Below are positions 39,461-48,920 of a stretch of 64,000 bases of DNA, piece after piece; within the stretch, counting starts at the first letter, position 1, and each line of letters opens with the position of its first letter. This DNA comes from Saccharomycopsis malanga (lineage: Eukaryota > Ascomycota > Saccharomycetes > Ascoideales > Saccharomycopsidaceae). The stretch is from assembly GCA_004014935.1 (NCBI GenBank), contig CP025325.1, positions 1,178,001 to 1,242,000 of the forward strand, in the 5' to 3' direction. The translations under genes and the position numbers were made by a program. The notes under the pieces were generated by a model, which saw only the letters and a program-made list of their open reading frames with translations, did no database searches and was not told the DNA's origin.

Positions 39461-41315
39461 TTTAAAAAGTCTGTTGTTGTTTGCAAATAAATGAGATGAT
39501 GATGATGACTCTTTTGAATGACCGACAAAATAGAAAAAAGAAGGTTTTTAGGAATAGAGAATATGTCTTCTCTTTATATAGGATTTCCTCATCTAACCGA
39601 TAATGCACCGGGGGAGGAGGCCATGCATTTGCATGCATTTGCATATATGCCTGGCATGACATAACATGGCATACTTACTATGCATAAAGATATTTTTATG
39701 ACTCTAGAATGGTGGGCAATGTTGTCTTGATAAGGAAGCTGTTCCCGTTGGCATTCAGTTTACTGCCAGGAATATATTCTGTAATCTGCAACCCATACGT
39801 CCTACTGCATGCAGGTGCACAGTCAATAATAAAAAGTCCACGCGGGGTAGATATCTTTACGCTTGGCATATACTGTGCAAAGATAAGAGAACGTGGGACA
39901 TTCCTGGTAGTGAACAATTGCTGAGACGAGCGTAAAGTTTATTTGATGCTACATAATATGGGGAACTATGCGGGGTTAGAGTTATCATGATGCTGCAGAT
40001 TGCTACAGTGATATACGACAATATTGGGATTGAGTGTCCCAGTGGCTAATTAGTAACGGCCGCCGTTAGCCGGTGGCCGATTACTGCAGTTTGATGTGCT
40101 TGACATCTGATAAGTGCATGGTAAATTATCTTTTTTAATATTCCTATAGTGGCAACTAAATAGTCTATGTGTCCATAGGACGGCTATTTCAATGATTGAT
40201 GTAATTGTAATCAATATTTTGAGCAATATTGCGAATCAATAATTATTTTAATCTTGGTTGTCAGTCGCTATGCTAAAAATGAGGGTTTGGCAAAGTGAAT
40301 ACTGGGCAGATCATTTCCAATGAACTTATAAAGTGTGTACGAAATAAAAGAGTAATTCTAAAATCTTGTGTCCATTTTAATTGTCCGTGTAGCGTTTAGT
40401 GGCAATGTCAAAAAACTTACCATCAGTGAAATTTGTCCCGTGTCTTTGAAGATTTGTGATATTAAGATGGTGTGTATTAAACAGAAAATGGTGATTCGTA
40501 AAGCTGGGATTGAAATGAAGGAAAAGAATTACCATCAATTGTACTATATATAAATATTGCAACGGTAATATTACAATAGCACGATAAATAAATCATCGAT
40601 TAAAGCACTACAAGAGGTCCTTATAGGCATTTGACGCATTTTAATAGTCTGTATCATGGTGGTAAACTCTTATATGCTTTTAACCTATGATTTGGCGCAT
40701 TTGATACATTTATTTCCATAATTCCATGCTTATTTTGCTTACAACTCTCTCTTTGTTTCGGTTTACTAATGATTATAGGCTCGAATTGTTTACTTTGAAG
40801 CTTCAACGGATAACAACCAAAATTATAAGACTATAAACGAAAAATTAACGTAACTTTTGAAAAACTATATATGCAAAAGTGTTTTATTACAACACCACTA
40901 TAAATAAAAGAATCAACTATTTACCCAAAGTTTGCCATTTTTCTTTTTACCTATTGCACCTCCAATTAACTACAAATAAAAAAACTCTTTGATCATATAA
41001 TATACTGAAAAAGCCATCATACTATATATTTCCAGTATTTCAGTAAAACTCCAAAACATTACCTGAATTGAACCCCGCTGTTCAATTAGCAACTAAAAAT
41101 TATCACCGTGCACGTAACCATTCTAACTGGGCCACGTTGGAAATTTAGAAATTGAGGAATTGGTGGTAAATGAAAGGACTTCTGAAGTAATAGGAATCAT
41201 TTAGGGCCACAGTGTAAAAATAGTAGTGTAAAGAAAAAGTTGAGTGTATTGAATTAATAAAGATTGTAAAGATTGTGAAGATTTTTTATTAAAGAATAAA
41301 AGTGAAAGAAAAGTT
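39461..41315. other. 1.85-kb intergenic stretch with no supported gene
   Basis: Promoter of the mitochondrial-type ADH gene at the left, including GCATTTGCATGCATTTGCAT. The rest is AT-rich with stops in all frames. The open frames at 39709-39924 and 40368-40553 lack an ATG start or features. No tRNA seen. Confidence 0.5.
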
Positions 41316-41490
41316 ATAATAATATCATATATTCCAAGCCCATTACATGTCAATTTCGTATATACCCTATGTCTTAAGGGACTTGGTAAAGCCCAATAGT
41401 GTCCATCATAATGTTCTCACCCGTGTTCCTGTTAGGTCTTTTTTCTCTTCTCCGAGAGCACTGACGACTGAGCCAAACGGCCCAGTGGCC
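41316..41490 (-). mobile_element. SINE-like copy L (head plus 3' end)
   Basis: The reverse strand has GGCCACTGGGCCGTTTGGCT, CAGTCGTCAGTGCTCTCGGA, AGAAGAGAAAAAAGACC, CTAACAGGAACACGGGTGAG, then jumps to CAAGTCCCTTAAGACATAG and GGCTTGGAATATATGAT. The B box is broken at the join, as in copy F. Confidence 0.78.
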
Positions 41491-41900
41491 TATCTAGATC
41501 TATCTGTATTACAATATGTATCTTTACAAAGAAATATAAACGTTGATATGCTCGCCTATAGTGTCCTTGAGTAGCTCATATCATTAGCCACACTTGTACT
41601 ACTTGGTGGGGAAAAGTATGACTTACTAAGGAATGATAAAGATATTTATCAATCAGAGTACTACCAAAACATTGCTGGTGAAGATTTAAACGTGTCCCAT
41701 TTACAAAATCCAACATTACTTGCTAAAAACAGAATAGTCGATAATTAATTGTAAAGAGAAGACAGGATACCATTACCTACTACCATATATAAGCTCTTAA
41801 ACACACCGGGTAACACCAGTTTTCAGTGCCTAGTGGCGGTTATCAAGGAGGTAGCAGAGCTTAACTATGAGTCTTTAGAAGCAATGTATCACAAGCTAAC
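41491..41900 (+). other. Coding-like remnant between SINE copy L and EMC6
   Basis: One reading frame keeps protein-like composition through this stretch, with phrases such as LVLLGGEKYDLLRND, IAGEDLNVSHLQNPTLLA and CLVAVIKEVAELNYESLEAM, but it is not intact. It ends where EMC6 begins. I do not recognise the family, so whether this was a host gene or part of an element is open. Confidence 0.35.
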
Positions 41901-41903
41901 ATC

Positions 41904-42257
41904 ATGGCTAGAAAACAATCAGCAAAGCCAGTACAAAAGAGGGTCCCGGTGACGTTTGGCGAGAACATTTCTGCGAACATCTCGAAGATTGGCCGGATTC
42001 ATGACGTGACATCACTTGCCATTGGGGCACTTGCTGGTATTCTTGGTCTCGAGTCTCTTGAGGGCTTTGCACTTTTTTTCATCACAACAGCACTGATAGA
42101 CACAATGATATACTTGCTTCTTGTCGCTAGCACGCATAATAATATCGATAATTACTTTAGCCATCCAATAAAGGAGATTTTCCTCAACGATTATTCTCGC
42201 AGCATCTTCAGTTTCATCATGATGTGGACTCTTTCCTTTTGTCTTGTGGATTCTTAG
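41904..42257 (+). CDS. EMC6: ER membrane protein complex subunit 6 (Emc6)
   Basis: A 117-residue protein with a polar N-terminus and three hydrophobic segments: VTSLAIGALAGILGLESLEGF, FFITTALIDTMIYLLLVA, and IFSFIMMWTLSFCLVDS. The pattern 'LxLGxxxGxLxxxSxxGF', the FxHPIKEIF loop and the terminal FxxxWTLxxxLV match Emc6/TMEM93. The EMC inserts tail-anchored and multipass proteins into the ER. The start at 41904 is the only ATG that gives the full N-terminus. The 117 residues compare with 108 in Saccharomyces. Confidence 0.8.
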   Translation: MARKQSAKPVQKRVPVTFGENISANISKIGRIHDVTSLAIGALAGILGLESLEGFALFFITTALIDTMIYLLLVASTHNNIDNYFSHPIKEIFLNDYSRSIFSFIMMWTLSFCLVDS

Positions 42258-42732
42258 GTTTTATTTTCTCGTTTTTTGTAGGACATTTAATAATGACGAA
42301 CCAATGTGAGATTGTATAATAGCTAAATTGGGCATTAAAAAGGCTTGTAGAATGTCGTAAACTGTACGAATACATATTTGTATGCCTTCTCAAATGAGTG
42401 GCATGGCTTTTTTTAATAAAAACTGAATATTTGTCAATGTGTATTTCTGTGCTTGATAAGAGAGTATTTCAAGCTTTTTCCACTGATTTATTAGATGTTC
42501 CAATCTCTGTGATTACATAAACATGATTATATTGTATAATTCTTGATTAATTTAAAAGTTTTTTGAAAAAAATTTGATCCACATCATTATCGATCAGTTC
42601 TTTTATCAACAGTGAAAAATTTTGGCATTTCTTATGCATTTTTAAAGCATTTTTCCACTTTCAATTTGAATACATGATGACAGTTGACAATCATGTGTTT
42701 GCAAATTCGTCAAAGGCAATTCATAAGAGAAA

Positions 42733-42855
42733 AAGACCTAGATCAAAATCTACTTATTTTGAACCAATTGGGTTAGAAGATTATGATCAACAGGATATTA
42801 TTGAGGTTTCCCTCTGGGTTTACCAAGTCTCTTTATGTACTGGGCTGGAAATATA
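42733..42855 (+). mobile_element. SINE-like copy M (partial)
   Basis: Family phrases GACCTAGATCAAAATCTACT, GAACCAATTGGGTTAGAAGA, TTTACCAAGTCTCTTTA and TGTACTGGGCTGGAAATAT in order. Head and tail are missing. A spurious open frame runs across it. Confidence 0.7.
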
Positions 42856-43165
42856 TTCAACTAATCCTTATTGGCTCGACTTATTAGCCGGAACACATAG
42901 TCACTTTGTTAATTTTTATATTTAGTCTACACTATTGCCTCGAACCTTCGATTACCTTTTTGGGTATCTCACCATCCTAAACACTGATTCAAACTCTATT
43001 TCCTCTGCTTTAAACTTGTTCTATTCTTTTATATAGTCAGTTACATTTTTACCCATTCTTCGCTCAATACGAAACCATCTCACCATTACATGGAGGTTGT
43101 ACCCGAATGGTTGGTCAAAAACCTACGTACTTTGCCTCGATAAAACTAATCATACTTACAACTTA

Positions 43166-43214
43166 TTTTTCAAACCCAGTAAATATCAGGTTCGTATATA
43201 CGCGCTATGTCTAA
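43166..43214 (-). mobile_element. SINE-like copy N (3' fragment)
   Basis: Reverse strand: TAGACATAGCGCGTATATAC, GAACCTGATATTTACTGGGT, TTGAAAA. Only ~50 bp of the 3' end. Confidence 0.65.
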
Positions 43215-43780
43215 TATATGTAGTTATTTTTGAATGTTTTATAATCAAACCTAAGAATGATGTTCTAACAGTATGTGAGTTGGTGTTTTTGATTTTTTTT
43301 TTCAATTGATACCGCTAGTTTTGATTCATCGTTACAGAAGTTTTCAAATTCATTCAAGAAAGACCTTGTCTCTTTATAAGGTACATTCACAGAAATACAT
43401 ATATCTTACATACATCACATTTCCGTCAATTCACTTATAAATATTTAAATATTGATATGGATTAATAAGGTCAACAATATTTTTGAAACATTACCAGTAA
43501 GAGTGTCTTTGCCTCCAAAAAGAGAGAGCGATTATAAATTTTTTTCAAATGGTGATCTTTCAACTATTAAACCGAGACTATTGCCCTCCTTAAACATCAC
43601 CCATATCAAATAATACAGATACTTGATTGGTTATTGACTACAGTGATTTGAACGCAATCACTTTTGTTTTCTCAAGACATCATTTAATAGACATTCGTTC
43701 GTCATACGTTATTATAAATGCCCCAAGGCATAAAACATTCTCTATTTCTTTATTCTCTTAAAATTTCATAGGTGAGGAGA

Positions 43781-43847
43781 TGCCTGGTTGGCCAATAGTG
43801 CCTACTTTGCAATCAATTGGGTGAGAAGATTATTATTATTATTATTA
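43781..43847 (+). mobile_element. SINE-like copy O1 (short fragment with ATT tail)
   Basis: TACTTTGCAATCAATTGGGT, GAGAAGATT and then (ATT)5. The body is joined directly to the tail. It lies 22 bp upstream of the full-length copy O2. Confidence 0.65.
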
Positions 43848-43869
43848 TATCTAACTACTATGAACGACC

Positions 43870-44221
43870 GCTGGGCCATTTGGCTCAGTGGTCCGTGCTC
43901 TCGGAGAAGAGAAAAAAGACCTAACAGGAACACGGGTTCGATTCCCAAAACGACACTTTTACTCGCTGCTTTTTACGATGCTGAACGTGAATTCACAGGC
44001 AAGAGCAACTATCTGAAATACGACCTAGGCAAAAGTCTAATGCTAACTTTCCAACCCATCGGGTGTTCAGAAAAGCCAGTGAGAAGTTTACAATCACTGG
44101 GACATACTTGGGCTTCTTCCCACTGGGTCTTACCAAGTCCCTTCAAAGATAGCGCGTACATACGGAACTGATATGTACTGGGCTTGAAATATAAGATTAT
44201 TATTATTATTATTATTATTAT
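43870..44221 (+). mobile_element. SINE-like copy O2, full length (~352 bp)
   Basis: The reference copy on the + strand: head CTGGGCCATTTGGCTCAGTG, A box TGGCTCAGTGG at 43881-43891, B box GGGTTCGATTCCC at 43934-43946, TTTTACTCGCTGCTTTTTAC, a body with CAACTATCTGAAATACGACC and CCATCGGGTGTTCAGAAAAG, then CAAGTCCCTTCAAAGATAGC, CGTACATACGGAACTGATAT, GTACTGGGCTTGAAATATAA and (ATT)8. It matches copy G (opposite strand) over its whole length. It ends 190 bp before the CCT3 start codon. Confidence 0.9.
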
Positions 44222-44410
44222 ATCCAAGTATATTGTAAGATAGTCTAATATGGTCCTATTCTCTTCACCATTGGGCCCAAAATTGTAATAAGCGGTTTTC
44301 AGCCCTACCCCCGGGTAACACTCCTCCATCTGAACAATTTTCAGTATTAGATCAACGCTTTCCACTAAAGCAGTAACAATTAATTAACAGGAGGAGAGCA
44401 ACAAGTAAAA

Positions 44411-46000
44411 ATGCAGGCACCAGTGGTATTTATGAACACGTCGACGGAGCGGAAGACGGGCCGGGAGGCGCAGATTTCAAATATTACCGCGGCAAAGGCG
44501 GTGGCGGATATTATCAGAACGTGTCTTGGGCCTAAAGCGATGCTCAAGATGTTGTTGGATCCAATGGGGGGAATTGTTCTCACAAATGACGGACATGCGA
44601 TATTGCGGGAGATTGATGTTGCGCATCCTGCGGCGAAATCGATGATTGAGCTTTCGCGCACACAAGATGAAGAGGTTGGCGATGGTACAACGTCAGTGAT
44701 TATTCTAGCAGGAGAGATTTTGGCACAGACTTTCCCGTATATTGAGAAGAATATCCATCCGGTTGTGATTATCCAAGCTTTGAAGCGGGCTTTGGCGGAT
44801 GCGTTGGAGATAATCCACGATATTTCGCGGCCAATCGACATTGAAAACGAGGCTGCAATGGTCAAGTTGATCAGTGCTTCGATTGGCACAAAATACATTG
44901 CCAAATGGAGCGAAAAGATGTGTTTTTTGGCGCTAAAGGCAGTCAAGACGGTTGTAGTCCAGGACAGCGGCTCAAACCACAAGGAAATCGACATCAAACG
45001 CTATGTGAGAGTAGAGAAGATACCGGGCGGAGAGGTGGAGGACTGCCAGGTATTGGACGGGGTTATTTTGAACAAAGACGTGACCCATCCGAAAATGAGA
45101 AGATACATTGAGAATCCAAAGGTGATATTGTTGGATTGTCCTCTTGAGTACAAGAAAGGAGAGTCGCAAACCAACATTGAAATCACAAAAGAAGACGATT
45201 GGAACAAGATTCTTCAAATCGAAGAGGAGCAGGTCAAGTTGCTTTGCGACCAGATCTTGGAGTTTAAGCCAGACTTGGTTCTCACCGAAAAGGGCGTTTC
45301 GGACTTGGCCCAGCACTATTTGTTGAAAGGCGGTGTCACGGCTCTCAGAAGAGTCAAAAAGTCCGACAACAATAGAATTGCCCGTGCCACCGGCGCCACC
45401 ATTGTCAACAGAGTAGAGGACTTGAAACCATCCGACATAGGCACCAAATGCGGCCTTTTCAAAGTAGAATTGATCGGCGACGAGTACTTTTCATACTTGA
45501 TCAAATGCCAGAACCCACAGGCTTGCACCGTGCTTTTGAGAGGCCCTTCCAAAGACATCTTGAACGAAATCGACCGTAATTTGCAGGACGCCATGGCAGT
45601 TACCAGAAACGTCTTGTTTGAACCCAGTTTGTCTCCTGGAGGCGGCGCCACCGAAATGGCAATTGCCGTCAAGTTGTCCGAGAAGGCCAAAACTATCGAA
45701 GGCGTCGCCCAATGGCCCTACAAGGCTGTTGCCGACGCCATGGAGGTCATCCCTCGTACATTGATACAAAACGCCGGCGGAAACCCCATCAGATTGGTCT
45801 CTCAGTTGAGAGCAAAACACGCCGAGGGCAACCATTCCTTTGGTATTGATGGCGACAAGGGAAAGATTGTAGACATGAAAGATTACGGCATCTGGGAACC
45901 TGAAGTCATCAAACAACAGAGCATCAAAACCGCCATAGAAAGCGCTTGCTTGTTATTGCGTGTCGACGATATTGTCAGCGGTGTCCGCAAGGGAGCATAA
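44411..46000 (+). CDS. CCT3: Chaperonin CCT/TRiC gamma subunit
   Basis: A 529-residue group II chaperonin subunit. N-terminal MQAPVVFMNTSTERKTGREA is typical of the gamma subunit. ATP-binding motifs: RTCLGPKAMLKMLLDP, VLTNDGHAILREID, DEEVGDGTTSVIILAGE, and SPGGGATEMAIAV near residue 410. The C-terminal part has GIDGDKGKIVDMKDYGIWEP. The complex folds actin, tubulin and WD40 proteins in the cytosol. Length fits the family (534 in Saccharomyces). The ATG at 44411 is preceded by a SINE-like copy only 190 bp away. No in-frame CTG codon was found. Confidence 0.98.
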   Translation: MQAPVVFMNTSTERKTGREAQISNITAAKAVADIIRTCLGPKAMLKMLLDPMGGIVLTNDGHAILREIDVAHPAAKSMIELSRTQDEEVGDGTTSVIILAGEILAQTFPYIEKNIHPVVIIQALKRALADALEIIHDISRPIDIENEAAMVKLISASIGTKYIAKWSEKMCFLALKAVKTVVVQDSGSNHKEIDIKRYVRVEKIPGGEVEDCQVLDGVILNKDVTHPKMRRYIENPKVILLDCPLEYKKGESQTNIEITKEDDWNKILQIEEEQVKLLCDQILEFKPDLVLTEKGVSDLAQHYLLKGGVTALRRVKKSDNNRIARATGATIVNRVEDLKPSDIGTKCGLFKVELIGDEYFSYLIKCQNPQACTVLLRGPSKDILNEIDRNLQDAMAVTRNVLFEPSLSPGGGATEMAIAVKLSEKAKTIEGVAQWPYKAVADAMEVIPRTLIQNAGGNPIRLVSQLRAKHAEGNHSFGIDGDKGKIVDMKDYGIWEPEVIKQQSIKTAIESACLLLRVDDIVSGVRKGA

Positions 46001-46141
46001 TCTATATATATCTTGGCAATATATCTTTGCAATATATTTTTAATGTTTATGTGTTTGTAGTTGTTGGTTACACAGATTGTAACCATCCATTTGTAAATTA
46101 TCAGAGTAATTAAATCCACAGAGTATTTACAGGCCCTATAC

Positions 46142-46179
46142 GGTATTTACTGGGCTCGAAATATAAATATTTATTATTG
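46142..46179 (+). mobile_element. SINE-like copy P (3' tip)
   Basis: GGTATTTACTGGGCTCGAAA, TATAAATATTTATTATT. Only the last part and the tail. Confidence 0.6.
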
Positions 46180-46346
46180 GTAAACTTTTATATGCTTCTA
46201 TTCCTATGGTTTGATCGTTTGGACGCCGCTCCCCTTACTTCATTCAACTGATTCTTATTGGCTCGACCTATTGCATTTACATAGTGTCAGGCGTCTTGAC
46301 AAATACACTAATCAGTTCAACATGATGTGTTGAATTGGATGCAAAA

Positions 46347-46415
46347 ACACTGGCGACTAGAATTGTCTGAAAAATGAGCTAGGCATATTACTCTCCAATT
46401 CATCAAGCAGGTGCG
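46347..46415 (+). mobile_element. SINE-like fragment W
   Basis: CACTGGCGACTAGAATTGTC, TGAAAAATGAGCTAGGCATA and CTCCAATTCATCAAGCAGGT. It matches the middle of the fragment at 57963 and of copy K, so it belongs to the second subfamily. Confidence 0.55.
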
Positions 46416-46450
46416 TAAGTTTTTAATATTGATTATAATGTCTTATATTT

Positions 46451-46608
46451 GCCACTGGCCCATTTGGCTGGTCAGTGCTCTCGGAGAAGAGAAAAACAAG
46501 ACCCAACAGACTCAAGGCTGACAAGATTATGACCAACAGGACATGGTTGGGTTTTCTCACTGGATTTTAGCAAGTCCTTTGTACTGGGCTTGAAATATAT
46601 GATATTAT
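46451..46608 (+). mobile_element. SINE-like copy Q, one arm of an inverted pair
   Basis: GCCACTGGCCCATTTGGCTG, GTGCTCTCGGAGAAGAGAAA, AACAAGACCCAACAGACTCA, AGGCTGACAAGATTATGACC, ATGGTTGGGTTTTCTCACTG, GTACTGGGCTTGAAATATAT. It lacks the B box and central body. Its sequence is almost the same as that of copy R on the other strand. Confidence 0.75.
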
Positions 46609-46727
46609 AGCTCAGTATATATTAGTTGTTCAGATGCACTCTATACTAAAATGAGAGCTCAAAAGACAATAAGTCTCATTTAATAATTGAAATTTCAAGC
46701 ACTGAGTTTGAAATATATGATGATAAT

Positions 46728-46915
46728 TACTTGTATTTCGAGTCCAATAAATATCAGTTTTGAATATACTCGCGACGTTTAAAAGGACTTGCTAAAATCC
46801 AGTGGGAAAACCCAATCATGTCCTGTTGGTCATAATCTTGTCAGCCTTGAGTCTGTTGGGTCTTGTTTTTCTCTTCTCCAAGAACGCTAGCCACTGAGCC
46901 AAATGCCCCACTGGC
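46728..46915 (-). mobile_element. SINE-like copy R, other arm of the inverted pair
   Basis: Reverse strand: CCAGTGGGGCATTTGGCTCA, GGAGAAGAGAAAAACAAGAC, CCAACAGACTCAAGGCTGAC, AAGATTATGACCAACAGGAC, CTGGATTTTAGCAAGTCC, then the 3' end. It shares the same internal join as copies Q and S. Small 3' tips on the + strand flank it at 46697-46722 and 46916-46950. Confidence 0.75.
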
Positions 46916-47014
46916 TATATATACTGGGTTTGAAATATTAATATTATAATTCACTACGACATAACTCATCACATATAATACAGCATTTATTCCGTACAAA
47001 ATCGTCCATTATAA

Positions 47015-47701
47015 TTAATCCTCACCACCTTCATAATCCTCTACATGAGTATTTCCAGCATCACCGACCAAATCATCATTTCCCTGTTCTTCCATCTCCT
47101 CGTCATAATACTCTTCAGCCGCTTCTTCTGTTTCAACTTCGCCTACACCAGGTTCACCATCAAATTCTACAATATCTGCCTCCTCACTTTCCTGAAACTC
47201 TTCTGGAAAATGCTTTACAAGCATAGCAATGATATTATCACATTGTTCCTCGCTAAACCGCAGATCACATTCCTCCACTATGGAATACAAATTTACAATA
47301 TTTCTCGGCACCAAGTTTACAATCTGAAACTTCTCAATAACCTCCAACTCGTATTGGGACAACTCCTCAAGAATCTGCGCTATTTTCTCTGTAGTCTGGT
47401 TCTTTGCTGGTGTCTTCTCGCAATACAGTATTAGTTCTTTCGCAAGAATCTCATAATCGATGATCGAATTGTTCATCTTGTGATAGTTCCCATCATCTGA
47501 ATGTGGCGGAGCAATGAGTTCCTCAGAAGTCAACCGAAGATGCTCCAACACTTCTAAATTGGTGATGAATTTGTTTCGTTTCTCTATTATCTAATCTAGT
47601 TAGTTGATCCAATGCCCTTTAATATATATATATACGTTAATCCTTAGTTACAAAACATCAGTTCCACTTCAAATCTGATAATCTCCCACACTTACATTCA
47701 T
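47015..47701 (-). CDS. RPC17: RNA polymerase III subunit Rpc17, 6-nt first exon
   Basis: The long frame lacks a proper ATG start. A 105-nt intron at 47591-47695 (donor GTAAGT, branch CAACTAAC, acceptor ATTAG) joins exon 1 47696-47701 (ATG AAT) to exon 2 47015-47590. The result begins MNIIEKRNKFITNLEVLEHL, which lines up well with MKVLEERNAFLSDYEVL of yeast Rpc17. The middle has LEELSQYELEVIEKFQIVNL and NIVNLYSIVEECDLRFSEEQ, the HRDC-like fold. The C-terminal ~65 residues are very acidic. Rpc17 pairs with Rpc25 in the Pol III stalk, which is needed for initiation with Brf1. The product is 193 residues. Confidence 0.87.
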
Positions 47702-48920
47702 ATCGGCTACTTCAAACCAGATAGTTACTAGTATTATACTAATTTGATATCTTCTATTATGTCCTCATCAACATGTTTTGAAAAATTTCAAATTTTTTTA
47801 GACGCACACCCCCTTTTCTCATCGCCTTGGTAAAAAGCCATATTGGCCATATTGACTTTAGATGACCGAAAGAAGACAATGTATAATGGGAGTGCTTTAT
47901 CCTGTTAGTTTAGATATGAAAATGCAAAAATAGATAAATAAATGGTGCTTTCAGAGAAAGAATTTAAGAATTTTTTCAAGAATTGGATAAAAAGGGGGTT
48001 CCGTTACATGCATGCAGCAGCAGGTTTCCATCCAAGGTGTATAGTTAACTTATAGTAAGTTGGTTTTCAATAAAGTATTTGGACTATAAATTGTATTAAC
48101 ATAGTAATGGTTTTGTTTTATAGAAGATTATATAAGTAAGCAATAAAATGAAATTCGATGTGTAATCAAATGAACGAATTTCTAACATGATGCGTATTAA
48201 AAAGCATAAATGCCGCCATTTATCATTGGTGATAAATTTCTATATGCTTCTAGTCGTATGGTTTGATCAACGAGATACATTTGGTTCCATTATTCTTTGT
48301 TTATTCTGCTTACTGTTGCTCTCCTTGTTTCATTTCACCAACTCTTATTGGCTAGATTTATCAGTGGATACTTAAGACACTATTCCTCCTCAATGGATTT
48401 GTTCAAATTGATCAATATTTTTCCATATCTTGTTTAGTTGTCAGTGCAAATGGTCAAATAAATCCAACAAAGCTCCCCACTTGTGTAGTTTTAGAACATC
48501 ATATCTTTTGTATTCAATATGATTAAAGTTGTAAAGGTTTTCTGTAAGGCTACGAATATATTTGGTAACAGGCAGGCATATTTCCTCAAATACCAAATTA
48601 TTATGGTATGACTTGGAAGAATGTACTGCGTTTTTGAAATAAGGATGTATCAATACAAAACTATCATTATACGCCATTTTTCAAATATATTTGCAAAACA
48701 TATCGTTGAAATATTGCAGGTGAGCTTCGTCTGGCCTCATATCAGTACCTTTACTAATATATCAACCAGAACCTACTTTCAATTGCTCTGTAATTTTCAG
48801 TCTGGTCTTGACTTTGATAATCCCTTATCAACATTACTATGATATTTGTCACTACGTACTTGACTATGGTTTCCCTTCAATGACATCCATTCATTAGCTA
48901 TACATACATGATGCTACAAA
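47702..48920. other. 1.2-kb stretch with one coding-like remnant
   Basis: Mostly AT-rich with no complete gene. Positions 48441-48677 on the reverse strand hold a 78-codon frame from an ATG (SFVLIHPYFKNAVH, EEICLPVTKYIRSL, KLHKWGALLDLFDHLH) that looks like protein but matches no family known to me. Coding-like sequence also precedes it up to about 48740. It may be the end of a lost gene or a piece of an element. Confidence 0.35.

Noticed and set aside
43870-43960. Heads of the SINE-like copies as functional tRNA genes
   Set aside because: A and B boxes are good, but the acceptor stem does not pair, the spacing is too long and no cloverleaf forms. The sequence is continuous with the repeat body.
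44380-44997. 205-codon reverse-strand frame over the start of CCT3
   Set aside because: Antisense shadow of a highly biased gene; product has no features.
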